From Pseudogemmobacter hezensis (lineage in GTDB: Bacteria; Pseudomonadota; Alphaproteobacteria; Rhodobacterales; Rhodobacteraceae): a DNA stretch of 58,959 nucleotides. Position 1 is the first letter of the stretch, and each line of letters starts with the position of its first letter. Both the position numbers and the translations under genes were made by a program. Positions 7,708 through 15,017 of this stretch are shown in pieces. The notes under the pieces are model-generated. The model had not been told where the DNA came from. It did no database searches and saw only the letters and a list, made by a program, of their open reading frames with translations. The stretch is taken from NCBI RefSeq assembly GCF_013155295.1, contig NZ_JABJXT010000022.1:1-58959 (forward strand), given 5' to 3'.

Positions 7708-8141
7708 TCTGCTACCGCCTCCACCGCGTCGATGTACTCGCCATTCAGAACGGCGGTCAGCCATTCATGTGTGCTGATCCAGCCGATGCTCTTGCGTGCG
7801 CCAAGGTCGATGACATGCGCCCCGCCACCGAAAGCCTCGACCCTGGGGCGAGAACAGGTATTGGCATAGTCGAACCCCCAGAGGCCGGTGAGGTTCAGCT
7901 CTTCGGCAAGGCGCAGCACGAAGTTGATGACGCCCTCGACGTCGCCCTGATCATCATCATGGATCCAGAGTTGCGAGCCGCTCGGCCCGTCTTGCTGGAC
8001 GAGATCGAAGCCGTTGAACGCAAGCTCGTCGGCATCCGCCTCTTCGGCGCGCAGGCGGAGGAACAGTGCCATCGCCTTGGCGGCATTCTCAGGCGAACCC
8101 GCATCGAGCAGACAGGAAAAGTGCGTGTAATAGTCAGCCAT
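7704..8141 (-). CDS. Small acidic protein of unknown function
   Basis: This 145-residue acidic protein starts MADYYTHFSCLLDAGSPENAAKAM at ATG 8141, with AAGGAG just upstream. It carries an acidic turn WIHDDDQGDVEGVINFVLRLAEEL and a LTGLWGFDYANTCSRPR segment typical of conserved plasmid hypotheticals. The function is unknown to me. It overlaps the DUF7007-like gene by 4 nt and follows a terminator-like hairpin at 8165-8185, so it probably begins a new transcript or is attenuated. Confidence 0.65.
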   Translation of the reverse strand: MADYYTHFSCLLDAGSPENAAKAMALFLRLRAEEADADELAFNGFDLVQQDGPSGSQLWIHDDDQGDVEGVINFVLRLAEELNLTGLWGFDYANTCSRPRVEAFGGGAHVIDLGARKSIGWISTHEWLTAVLNGEYIDAVEAVAE

Positions 8142-8164
8142 GACAGGCTCCTTGTCAGAAATGG

Positions 8165-8185
8165 AAAACCCGGCACGAGGCCGGG
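8165..8185 (-). terminator. Rho-independent terminator after the DUF6915 gene
   Basis: On the minus strand a 6-bp perfect stem CCCGGC/GCCGGG with loop CTCGT is followed by TTTT. It lies between the DUF6915 stop (8215) and the next start (8141). The same loop occurs in the terminator after the ParB-like gene at 14938-14968. Confidence 0.65.
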
Positions 8186-8214
8186 ACTGGTCGGGATTGG
8201 ACTGAAGGAAAGGG

Positions 8215-8784
8215 TCAGGTTCCCGGGGATCTGGGAGAGCCTTGCGACGCTGCCGCCGCATGGGCGGCCAGCATCTGGCGGTAGAAGCGCCGCCGGGCGA
8301 GCCTGAGGCCGGGATCCATGCGGATAGTGGAATGGAACGCATGTGCAGCGGCGCGCAGAACCGTGAACGCGGTGGCATCAGCGGTCAGGCCGAGAAGGGA
8401 GCAGAACGGATCAGGGGCCGGTGTTGGTGCCACAGGCAAAGGCTCGACCTCCGCCTCGATTTTCGGCGTGCGCCCCATCCAGGGTTCAGGACGGATCGCC
8501 CGCGCCCAATCGGCGAAGCTCGGGATATGGCCGAGATCCTCGCGGACATGCTGTTCGCCAACCCATCGCGTCGGGATCACCCGGCCCGAGGAGAGCGCCA
8601 GCGTTTTGCCGAACACCGTCTCCATGAGAAAGATGCCTTCGGCATGGTGGCGCAGCGCGCGATGCCGAAAGTCGGACAGGATCAGTTTCGAGGTATCGAA
8701 CCAGCTATGCAGGTCGATGAAGTCGTCCACTGTGCCGCCCCATTTCTTCACCGAGGACAGGGCGTGATGATAGGGATGTGCCAT
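8215..8784 (-). CDS. DUF6915 family protein
   Basis: The 189-residue product starts MAHPYHHALSSVKKWGGTVDDF and contains HSWFDTSKLILSDFRHRALRHHAEGIFLME, then VGEQHVREDLGHIPSFADWARAI. I recognise this as DUF6915, a conserved plasmid/phage family. The histidine-rich DFRHRALRHHAEG segment could bind metal, but no function is known. It sits 11 bp after the DUF6878 gene and is probably co-transcribed with it. A C-terminal Ala/Pro-rich tail extends beyond the conserved part. Confidence 0.75.
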   Translation of the reverse strand: MAHPYHHALSSVKKWGGTVDDFIDLHSWFDTSKLILSDFRHRALRHHAEGIFLMETVFGKTLALSSGRVIPTRWVGEQHVREDLGHIPSFADWARAIRPEPWMGRTPKIEAEVEPLPVAPTPAPDPFCSLLGLTADATAFTVLRAAAHAFHSTIRMDPGLRLARRRFYRQMLAAHAAAASQGSPRSPGT

Positions 8785-8795
8785 GTTCCCAGCCC

Positions 8796-9281
8796 TCAGA
8801 ACGTGTGGTTGAATTGCTCGGACGAGGTGAACCGTTCGTTGTAGTCGAGCAGGATCGTCCCGGCCTCGGCGTCGAAATGGAACTCCCCGAAAGCGCCATC
8901 GCAGTTCTCCCAGCCGCCATGGCAGTCGGAGAGGAGGTCATACGCCAAAGTCTCGACGGCCTCCGAGAGCGACATGCTGCTGGTCGAAATCTCGCTGATG
9001 CCCCAGCTGACCTGTGCGAGCGTGATTTCCGTGTCCGGCATCGGCACCGCGGTATCGCCGCAGCGGGCGTCGATGTCTTCGACCTGCCCGCTGTCGCCGG
9101 CACCATCGAAGGTGACGATGATCTCGGTGATCCCGGCAGCGCGCATGGCCGCGAACAGGGTCTCCTTGTTCGCGGCCATTGCCGTGGTGCTGAGCGTCTG
9201 ATGCGCCAAGCGCGAGGCATCAAATTGCGCCATGGCGGCCGCCAGGCTGACTTCCGGGGTGGCTGCAATCTCTTGAGTCAT
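8796..9281 (-). CDS. DUF6878 family protein
   Basis: A 161-residue acidic protein starting MTQEIAATPEVSLAAAMAQFD at ATG 9281 with AGGAGAAG upstream. The middle IVTFDGAGDSGQVEDI and the C-terminal DLLSDCHGGWENCDGAFGEF match the DUF6878 pattern as I know it. The family is confined mostly to plasmids and integrative elements of Alphaproteobacteria and has no known function. An upstream open extension to 9506 reads as proline/arginine-rich low-complexity and is rejected. The gene begins the DUF6878-DUF6915 pair. Confidence 0.75.
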   Translation of the reverse strand: MTQEIAATPEVSLAAAMAQFDASRLAHQTLSTTAMAANKETLFAAMRAAGITEIIVTFDGAGDSGQVEDIDARCGDTAVPMPDTEITLAQVSWGISEISTSSMSLSEAVETLAYDLLSDCHGGWENCDGAFGEFHFDAEAGTILLDYNERFTSSEQFNHTF

Positions 9282-9496
9282 GGGACTTCTCCTGAGAGCG
9301 AGTGGACAGGTGAAGCCGACCGGCGCGCTCTCTGGGACCGGAAGGCTCGCCCTTCCCGGATCCCTCCTCGACCTCTCCCGTGCCGGGCCCCGTCCGGCTC
9401 GTTTGCACGGCGCGCGCCAGCGTTGGCGCGGACGCCCCGGTGGACGGCGCGGCCCGCCGCGCAGGCCCCCCGAAGGGGGTGAGGCGCTTGCGCGCC

Positions 9497-9661
9497 TCAC
9501 TGCCACGGGTCGATCTCGAGGGCGATGAGGGTCTCATCGCCATCATATTCATCGGCGGGCATGGCGGCATGGCTGCCATCGCCGGCCTGAAACACGACAA
9601 TCGAGACCATCAGCGTAGCGGCGAGGCTGGCAGCGTATGCGGTGGCATCCTTCTTGGACAT
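9497..9661 (-). CDS. 54-residue predicted membrane peptide
   Basis: A short frame starts at ATG 9661 behind AGGAG (8 nt spacing). The peptide begins MSKKDATAYAASLAATLMVS, continues into IVVFQAG to complete one hydrophobic helix, and ends acidic (ADEYDGDETLIALEIDPWQ). The good ribosome site, the hydrophobic-then-acidic design and the position at the head of the minus-strand run support a real small membrane or exported protein. No homologue recalled. It lies upstream of the DUF6878 gene. Confidence 0.5.
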   Translation of the reverse strand: MSKKDATAYAASLAATLMVSIVVFQAGDGSHAAMPADEYDGDETLIALEIDPWQ

Positions 9662-10184
9662 GGGACTGGCTCCTGTCTTTGGAGACGAGGGACCATCCCC
9701 CGCTCAACAGGCGCCCGAAGTGTCTGACCGGATCTGCAATCACCCGAGGGCGTTCGGGCCTCTTGCCCGAATCCCCGAGGGCGGCACGCAAAGCGTCAAG
9801 CCGACCCTTTACGGGTTGATTTCAAAGAAACGGATCGGACCAAGGTTTGCGAATGGAAGCGGGGATGGGGCTTTGGCTCTGACAGGGGCCGTGTCCAGTG
9901 ACGGGATGCCTCCGCTGCCGCCGGCCTTGGCGCTTCGCTGATCAAGGTTGCCGACTTTCTTCAGGCCAGATCGGAGATCTGCACCGCGCCGGCAATGAAT
10001 AGGGTGGTTTACAGCGGATCCCTGACTGACCCCTGGCACACGGCGTAAGCGCCGAGCCCGGACGGCCGAACACACCCGCTCGCTACCGCTGTCCGCAACT
10101 GCGACAATCTCGGTCTGAACAAGAGTCAGGGCGCGGTAGATCGCGCACTTGATTGGAAGAAAAACATAGCCTATTTTCTGACAC
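9662..10184 (+). other. Intergenic region without recognisable gene
   Basis: About 520 bp between the divergent small membrane peptide and the AbiEi-like antitoxin. I see no conserved protein or RNA. The last 40 bp before 10185 turn AT-rich (TTGATT near 10149, CATAGCCTAT near 10165) and probably contain the antitoxin promoter, with the start codon very close to the transcript start. Confidence 0.5.
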
Positions 10185-10829
10185 ATGAAGACGGCATCCG
10201 CCTCTGTTCCCGATCGGATCATGAAGCGTGTCCGCGCAAGCGGACGCGGCAGCGTCTTCACGCCCAGCGACTTTCTGGACGTGGCAGCCCGTGGCGCAGT
10301 GGATCAGGCGCTTTCGCGGCTGGCCAAGACCGGAGACCTCCGGCGTCTCGCCCGCGGCCTCTATGACTTCCCCAAGATCCATCCGAAGCTCGGTGCCCTG
10401 GCCCCCTTGCCCGACAATGTGGCCAAAGCCCTCGCTCGCGAAACAGGATCAAACCTGCAGATTGATGGTCCGCAAGCTGCCAATACGCTCGGCCTCTCGA
10501 CGCAGGTCGCGGCGCAGAGCCGTTGGCTGACGGATGGGCCTTCGCGCCGTGTTGTGCTCGGGAAGCGGGTGATCGATCTTCGCCATACGTCGCCCAAACA
10601 TTTGATTGCCCCCGGCAGCCCGGCCGGAACGGTCGTTCAGGCCCTGCGCCATGTAGGTGCTGCACGGGCCTCTGACGTGATGCACGCGGCCAGCCGTCAC
10701 CTCTCGGCCAGCGACAAGAAGCTTCTCGCCAGGAATGCGACGCAGGCACCGGCGTGGATGCGGGCAACCCTGCTCTCGATTGCCGACCCAAAACCTTCAG
10801 GGTCCGGCGCGGGAGCCGCTCTTGGATAA
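10185..10829 (+). CDS. AbiEi-like type IV antitoxin (DUF6088 type)
   Basis: A 214-residue protein with an N-terminal winged helix-turn-helix: GSVFTPSDFLDVAARGAVDQALSRLAKTGDLRRLARGLYDFP. This is the DNA-binding domain of AbiEi and DUF6088 antitoxins. A C-terminal domain follows. The downstream gene encodes the matching AbiEii nucleotidyltransferase toxin and overlaps by 8 nt. In AbiE systems the antitoxin represses the operon and counteracts the toxin without direct binding, and the pair can give abortive phage infection or plasmid stability. Start ATG 10185. Confidence 0.82.
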   Translation: MKTASASVPDRIMKRVRASGRGSVFTPSDFLDVAARGAVDQALSRLAKTGDLRRLARGLYDFPKIHPKLGALAPLPDNVAKALARETGSNLQIDGPQAANTLGLSTQVAAQSRWLTDGPSRRVVLGKRVIDLRHTSPKHLIAPGSPAGTVVQALRHVGAARASDVMHAASRHLSASDKKLLARNATQAPAWMRATLLSIADPKPSGSGAGAALG

Positions 10830-11859
10830 GGTTGCCCGCCTGTCGGCCGCGGACCGTGCCGCACTCTTTGGCGAAACCGCCGCCGGTCGCGGTGTCGCCA
10901 ACACGATTATCGAGAAGGACTTCTGGGTTTGCTGGACCCTGCGGCGGGTTTTCTCGCTTCCGCCCGGGGAAACCGCATCGCTGGTGTTCAAAGGCGGCAC
11001 CTCGCTGTCCAAGGCCTATGACGCGATCCATCGGTTCTCCGAGGATATCGACCTGTCCTTTGACCGGGCAGAACTGGGCTATGGCGGCGAACGGGACCCC
11101 GAGCAGGCGGGGCTTGGAAAGAACAAAGCGGCGAGGTTGATCGCGGATCTGGTAACGGATGTCGAAATGCATGTTGCGGAGCGACTGCTTCCAGCGCTGC
11201 AAACAGAATTCGCGCGCCATCTGGGTGATCCCGCCGATGGTGGCTGGTCGCTCGAGATAGACCCGAATGACGCGCAGACCGTGAATTTGCATTATCCGCC
11301 TGCCTTCGGCGGCACGGATTATGCGGGCATGTCCTACATCACCCCCCGCGTGAAGCTCGAATTCGGGGCGCGTGGAGACCCATGGCCAACTGAGGAGAAG
11401 GTGATCCGGCCCTATGCGGCTGAGGATTACCCTGACTTCTTCGACGAGCCTGACACGAAGGTCACCGTCCTGTCTGCCCGGCGCACCTTCTGGGAAAAGG
11501 CGACCGCACTCCATGCCGAGGCGCATCGCCCTGTCGGATCGCCGACACCTCAGTATTTCTCCCGACATTTCTATGATCTGGCGATGCTGCTCGAGACCGA
11601 AGAAGGAGCCGCTGCATCGCGGGACTTCGAGCTTCTGGCGCAGGTGGCGCACCACAAGGCCATCTTCTTCCGTTCGGCATGGGCAAGCTATGATCTGGCC
11701 AAGCCCGGCACGTTGCGGCTTCTGCCTGGCGAGGACCGGGTCAAGGATCTGCGGACGGACTACAAGGCCATGGCGCCCATGATGTTCGATACGAAGCCGC
11801 CGAGTTTCGATGACATCCTCGCCCACATCCGGCGTTTTGAGGATGACGTGAACGCCTGA
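10822..11859 (+). CDS. AbiEii-type nucleotidyltransferase toxin
   Basis: The 345-residue toxin carries the DNA polymerase beta-like nucleotidyltransferase motif LVFKGGTSLSKAYDAIHRFSEDIDL: G-G-T-S-L-S-K then D-I-D with the catalytic aspartates. These define AbiEii toxins. GTP-dependent transfer to an RNA target is the family activity. I choose TTG 10822 since it overlaps the antitoxin stop in the normal way; the frame is open earlier but only through antitoxin-coding sequence. It ends 38 bp before a strong bidirectional terminator. Confidence 0.85.
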   Translation: MDKVARLSAADRAALFGETAAGRGVANTIIEKDFWVCWTLRRVFSLPPGETASLVFKGGTSLSKAYDAIHRFSEDIDLSFDRAELGYGGERDPEQAGLGKNKAARLIADLVTDVEMHVAERLLPALQTEFARHLGDPADGGWSLEIDPNDAQTVNLHYPPAFGGTDYAGMSYITPRVKLEFGARGDPWPTEEKVIRPYAAEDYPDFFDEPDTKVTVLSARRTFWEKATALHAEAHRPVGSPTPQYFSRHFYDLAMLLETEEGAAASRDFELLAQVAHHKAIFFRSAWASYDLAKPGTLRLLPGEDRVKDLRTDYKAMAPMMFDTKPPSFDDILAHIRRFEDDVNA

Positions 11860-11897
11860 TCCGAGATCCGCCCGAGGGCCTTTCCGCGCTGGCGAGG

Positions 11898-11931
11898 CCA
11901 AAGGCCCCGGTCTTTCGACCGGGGCCTTTGG
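11898..11931. terminator. Strong bidirectional terminator
   Basis: A perfect 15-bp stem (CCAAAGGCCCCGGTC and its complement) closes a 4-nt loop TTTC between the convergent AbiEii and DUF736 genes. It can end transcription from both sides, although the flanking T or A runs are short. A decayed copy lies at 566-600 beside the DUF736 pseudogene. Confidence 0.7.
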
Positions 11932-11940
11932 TTGGCGGGA

Positions 11941-12264
11941 TCAATCCCCCCGGTTGCCGTTGGGGCGCGACCAGATCAGGCTGTAGCCCTCGCCGTCCTC
12001 GTCATCGAAGAGGTTCGCGAAGATCGGGTGCGAGAAGCTCGGATCGTCCAGCTTCAGGCCCAGATAGTCCCGGCCCTCGTTCGAGCGCTTCGACCAGGCG
12101 GCGCCGATCTCCGCGCGGCCCACCAGGATCCGGTGCGTCGGGGCCTTGTCGCCCGTGGCCCGCAGGTCGGGGACGATGCGCACGCCCTTGGCCTGCACGC
12201 TCAGGGTGACGATTTCGCCGGTGTATTCGTTGCCGGTCTTCTTGAAGGTGCCGATGGTCGCCAT
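11941..12264 (-). CDS. DUF736 family protein (intact copy)
   Basis: The 107-residue protein starts MATIGTFKKTGNEYTGEIVTL and contains RILVGRAEIGAAWSK, GRDYLGLKLDDPSF and the acidic FDDEDGEGYSLIW end. That is the full DUF736 pattern. DUF736 proteins are very common on alphaproteobacterial plasmids and integrative elements and have unknown function. This is the only intact copy; two broken ones occur at 610-935 and 4018-4164. Confidence 0.88.
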   Translation of the reverse strand: MATIGTFKKTGNEYTGEIVTLSVQAKGVRIVPDLRATGDKAPTHRILVGRAEIGAAWSKRSNEGRDYLGLKLDDPSFSHPIFANLFDDEDGEGYSLIWSRPNGNRGD

Positions 12265-12930
12265 TGTCTGTCTCCATTCTCTCGTGTTCGGGCCCGCTCC
12301 AGTGCGGCCTCGATGGCGATCGACAGGCCGAGGACGACGACCGGCGCAGTCCCGCCCGGGACCCTGACAGCACAGGCAGGGCTTTCTTGCCTCGCGAGGA
12401 ATGGGCGAAGCCCAGGGGAAGAAAGTTCAACGACGCTGTTGCGCCGAGACGTCGAAGCGCGGCTTCCGCGCTGGTCTTCGGCCAGATCAGCCCATCACAG
12501 AGGACGCATGCGAGCGGTCCCGTCACTCCCCGGAGAGACAGGAGACAGCGGCGATCCTGAAGGAACCGGCAGGAAGACCCGACAGGCAACCACCGGCGAT
12601 GATCACCCAGGCTGCGAACAGGCCAGTGCGCACCCTTCCCCGCCGACCTGCCGCCACGGGCAAGGCGCTGCACCAGATCGGATACTGGCTGGGCCACCGG
12701 ATCGGCACCTGCCGCCCGAGCGCTCGACCGGGACGAGGGACAGGGCAGGAAGCGCGATCAGAGCGCGCCACCGATCCGCGAGACCCACGATCAAAGAGGC
12801 CGGAAGGAGAGAAGGACTGATCCCTTCACCGCTAGGCCACCGGGGGGAAAGACGCCAGCCAATGGCCAAGATCGAAAGACCGGGGTGACCGCTTACCCTT
12901 CAGTTCTTGACGGCGAACCGGCCCCTGCGC
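12265..12930. other. Intergenic region upstream of DUF736 and MarR genes
   Basis: About 665 bp lies between the divergent DUF736 and MarR starts. Open frames here are high-GC shadows without family signatures. A 26-nt segment at 12735-12760 is repeated perfectly at 4139-4164 in the DUF736 scar, showing that the region belongs to a duplicated unit. I see no RNA gene or repeat array. Confidence 0.5.
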
Positions 12931-13362
12931 ATGGTCCGCGGCATGGAAAGCTCAGACAATTTCTCGACGTGCCTCGTGCTCAACACGGTCTCGGCAGCCC
13001 GCATCCTTTTGCGGCGCTATGACCAGCGGCTGAAGATACATGGGGTGACCGTGCAGCAGTTCGCCCTGCTCTCTGCCATCCGGTTCCACCCCTCCTCGCC
13101 GGTCGCATCCTTTGCGCAGAAGGTGGCGCTCGATCGCACAAGCCTGACGCGAAGCCTGGATCTGCTTGAGAGAAAAGGCCTAGTGCGCCGGTTGTCAGGA
13201 AGCGGGAATGCGCGGCTTTGCGCCTTGTCCGAGATCGGCGACCGGCTGCTTGATACACTGCGCGGTGAATGGCAGGCGGCGCAGAGTGAACTGCTTTCCC
13301 GCGTGTCAGCAGAGGAGGCCGCGACCTATCTGCAGGTCGCGCGCGCCCTTTCCGAGGAGTGA
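12931..13362 (+). CDS. MarR-family regulator
   Basis: A protein of about 143 residues. The winged-helix core is FALLSAIRFHPSSPVASFAQKVALDRTSLTRSLDLLERKGLVRRL: recognition helix DRTSLTRSLDLL, then a wing containing SGSGNARLCALSEIGDRLL. This is a typical MarR dimer fold. The start is uncertain among TTG 12907, ATG 12931 and ATG 12943; no clear ribosome site distinguishes them. It lies 75 bp upstream of the FabF-like gene, with a MarR-like palindrome between them, so it most likely represses that gene in response to a ligand. Confidence 0.85.
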   Translation: MVRGMESSDNFSTCLVLNTVSAARILLRRYDQRLKIHGVTVQQFALLSAIRFHPSSPVASFAQKVALDRTSLTRSLDLLERKGLVRRLSGSGNARLCALSEIGDRLLDTLRGEWQAAQSELLSRVSAEEAATYLQVARALSEE

Positions 13363-13395
13363 TCGCACCACAAGTGGGTTGAGCGCGGACCGTGT

Positions 13396-13422
13396 TGTGT
13401 ATATGCACAGTGCAAATACACA
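13396..13422 (+). promoter_or_regulatory. Palindromic operator before the FabF-like gene
   Basis: A 27-bp inverted repeat: TGTGTATATGCAC (13396-13408), a centre base at 13409, and GTGCAAATACACA (13410-13422). Arms of 13 bp differ at a single position. It ends 15 bp before the fabF start, overlapping the expected promoter or 5' untranslated region. Most likely the binding site of the adjacent MarR protein. Confidence 0.65.
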
Positions 13423-13437
13423 CAAAGGACACCCATC

Positions 13438-14709
13438 ATGCAGGATCCGATTGTCGTCACTGGTCTTGGGGCGGTCACACCGCTTGCCGCGGGAGTCGAG
13501 GCCAGTTGGCGGCGCCTGCTGGCCGGTGAAAGCGGCATCCGCCTGAATGACCGCTTCGACACGGACGGCTGGAAGTGCCGCATCGCAGGCCTCGTGCCTT
13601 TCAAAGCCGAAGCTAAGGATGGCTTTGACCCCGAGGCCGCGATGTCGCCGCAAGAGCTGCGCAAGACTGACCTCTTCATCCATTACGCCATGGCGGCCGC
13701 CGATGAGGCGCTGCGTCAGGCCGGGTGGCATCCGCAGGATCAGGCCGCGCGTGCCCGCACGGCTACCCTGATCGGCACCGGGGTCGGTGGCGTGCCCGCC
13801 ATTACCGGCGCTACAGATACCATCCGCACCGCAGGCGTCCGCCGCCTGTCGCCCTTCGTCGTGCCGTCTTTCCTTCCGAACCTCGCGGCGGGCCAGATCT
13901 CGATCCGCTATGGCTTTAACGGGCCTTCGGGCGCGCCGGTCACCGCCTGCGCGGCTTCGGCCCAGGCCATCGGCGATGCGATGAGGCTGATCCGCAATGG
14001 CGAGGCCGATATCGCGCTCTGCGGCGGGGCAGAGGCCTGTGTCGATCCGGTCGCCATCGGCGGCTTCACGGCGGCGCGAGCGCTGTCTTTCGGCTTCAAC
14101 GATGACCCGGCTCAGGCATCGCGCCCTTTCGATGCGGCGCATGAGGGTTTTGTGCTGTCAGAGGGCGCGGCAATGCTGGTGATCGAGCGGCTGAGCCATG
14201 CGCAAAAGCGCGGCGCGAAGCCGCTTGCCGTGCTGTCGGGTTATGGCACCACCACGGACGCCCATCACGTCACTGCCGGTTGGGCGGACGGACGCGAGGC
14301 CGCGCGTGCAATGGACATGGCGCTGTCGATGGCAGGAGTCGCCCCTGCTGAGGTCGGCTACGTGAATGCCCATGCCACCTCGACCCCGGTCGGCGACGCG
14401 GCGGAGCTGTCGGCGCTGACCAAAGTATTCGGTGCGCAGGGCGGCAGGGTGCCGGTCAGTTCGACGAAATCGGCAACCGGACATATGCTGGGGGCTGCAG
14501 GGGCGGTGGAGGCGGTCTTCTCGGTGCTGGCGCTGCGCGATCAGGTGCTGCCTGCAGGGTTGAACATCACCGATCCTGCGGAGGAGGCGGAGGGGTTCGA
14601 TCTGGTGCGCGGTGCCGTGCGCAGCGCCGAGGTGAACCACGTCCTGTCAAATGCCTTCGGCTTTGGCGGCGTGAACGCGGCACTGGTCTTCAGCCGAGCC
14701 GGGGCCTGA
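13438..14709 (+). CDS. fabF: Beta-ketoacyl-ACP synthase II (FabF-like)
   Basis: A 423-residue ketosynthase of KAS I/II type, starting MQDPIVVTGLGAVTPLAAGV. Catalytic residues are visible: Cys171 in TACAASAQAIGD, His312 in NAHATSTPVGD, Lys344 and His349 in TKSATGHMLGA. They catalyse decarboxylative condensation of malonyl-ACP with acyl-ACP. An AAAGGA ribosome site precedes ATG 13438. It stands alone with a MarR regulator on what seems to be a plasmid, so it is an extra FabF. It could bypass inhibition of the chromosomal enzyme or supply special acyl chains; both are inferences. Confidence 0.88.
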   Translation: MQDPIVVTGLGAVTPLAAGVEASWRRLLAGESGIRLNDRFDTDGWKCRIAGLVPFKAEAKDGFDPEAAMSPQELRKTDLFIHYAMAAADEALRQAGWHPQDQAARARTATLIGTGVGGVPAITGATDTIRTAGVRRLSPFVVPSFLPNLAAGQISIRYGFNGPSGAPVTACAASAQAIGDAMRLIRNGEADIALCGGAEACVDPVAIGGFTAARALSFGFNDDPAQASRPFDAAHEGFVLSEGAAMLVIERLSHAQKRGAKPLAVLSGYGTTTDAHHVTAGWADGREAARAMDMALSMAGVAPAEVGYVNAHATSTPVGDAAELSALTKVFGAQGGRVPVSSTKSATGHMLGAAGAVEAVFSVLALRDQVLPAGLNITDPAEEAEGFDLVRGAVRSAEVNHVLSNAFGFGGVNAALVFSRAGA

Positions 14710-14925
14710 TATCACCCAGCTCGGTCCTGCGAGGATTCCCGCAACGGCCGAACGCTCCCTAAGCTGATCTAACCAGAATATACACAAGTCTTCGGCCCAA
14801 GGGGGCATAGCTTCAACGGCAACAGAAGTGCCATCCCGGGGCTCCTCCCAGGGCAAGCACCGCTCTTCGGGCGGGTTACTGCGATCTTCGGTGAAGATCG
14901 TGTCGATATCGATCGAACGCGACAT
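14647..14925 (-). CDS. Small protein of unknown function overlapping fabF 3' end
   Basis: A 92-residue protein starting MSRSIDIDTIFTEDRSNPPE at ATG 14925, then a patch rich in Pro, Trp and Glu (EERCLPWEEPRDG), a central EDLCIFWLDQLRERS, and an end coded antisense to the last 60 nt of fabF. The overlap suggests the original gene was longer or shorter and was cut when the marR-fabF unit arrived. It follows the ParB-like gene and its terminator on the minus strand. No family recognised. Confidence 0.5.
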   Translation of the reverse strand: MSRSIDIDTIFTEDRSNPPEERCLPWEEPRDGTSVAVEAMPPWAEDLCIFWLDQLRERSAVAGILAGPSWVISGPGSAEDQCRVHAAKAEGI

Positions 14926-14937
14926 GGTGACGTGCTC

Positions 14938-14968
14938 CAAAAGAAAAGCCCGGTCACGAGGACCGGGC
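14938..14968 (-). terminator. Rho-independent terminator after the ParB-like gene
   Basis: On the minus strand, a perfect 8-bp stem GCCCGGTC/GACCGGGC with loop CTCGT is followed by TTTTCTTTTGG. It lies between the ParB-like stop (15018) and the next start (14925). It shares its loop sequence with the terminator at 8165-8185. Confidence 0.75.
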
Positions 14969-15017
14969 AGGCTGGATTGAGAGGGTGCAGGGCGGCCGAA
15001 GCCGCCCCACGTGAAGA

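Noticed and set aside
9282-9506. N-terminal extension of the DUF6878 protein
   Set aside because: Arginine/proline-rich without conservation; AGGAGAAG marks ATG 9281 as the start.
10258-11901. 547-codon minus-strand frame opposite the AbiE pair
   Set aside because: Shadow of the antitoxin and toxin genes; no recognisable domain.
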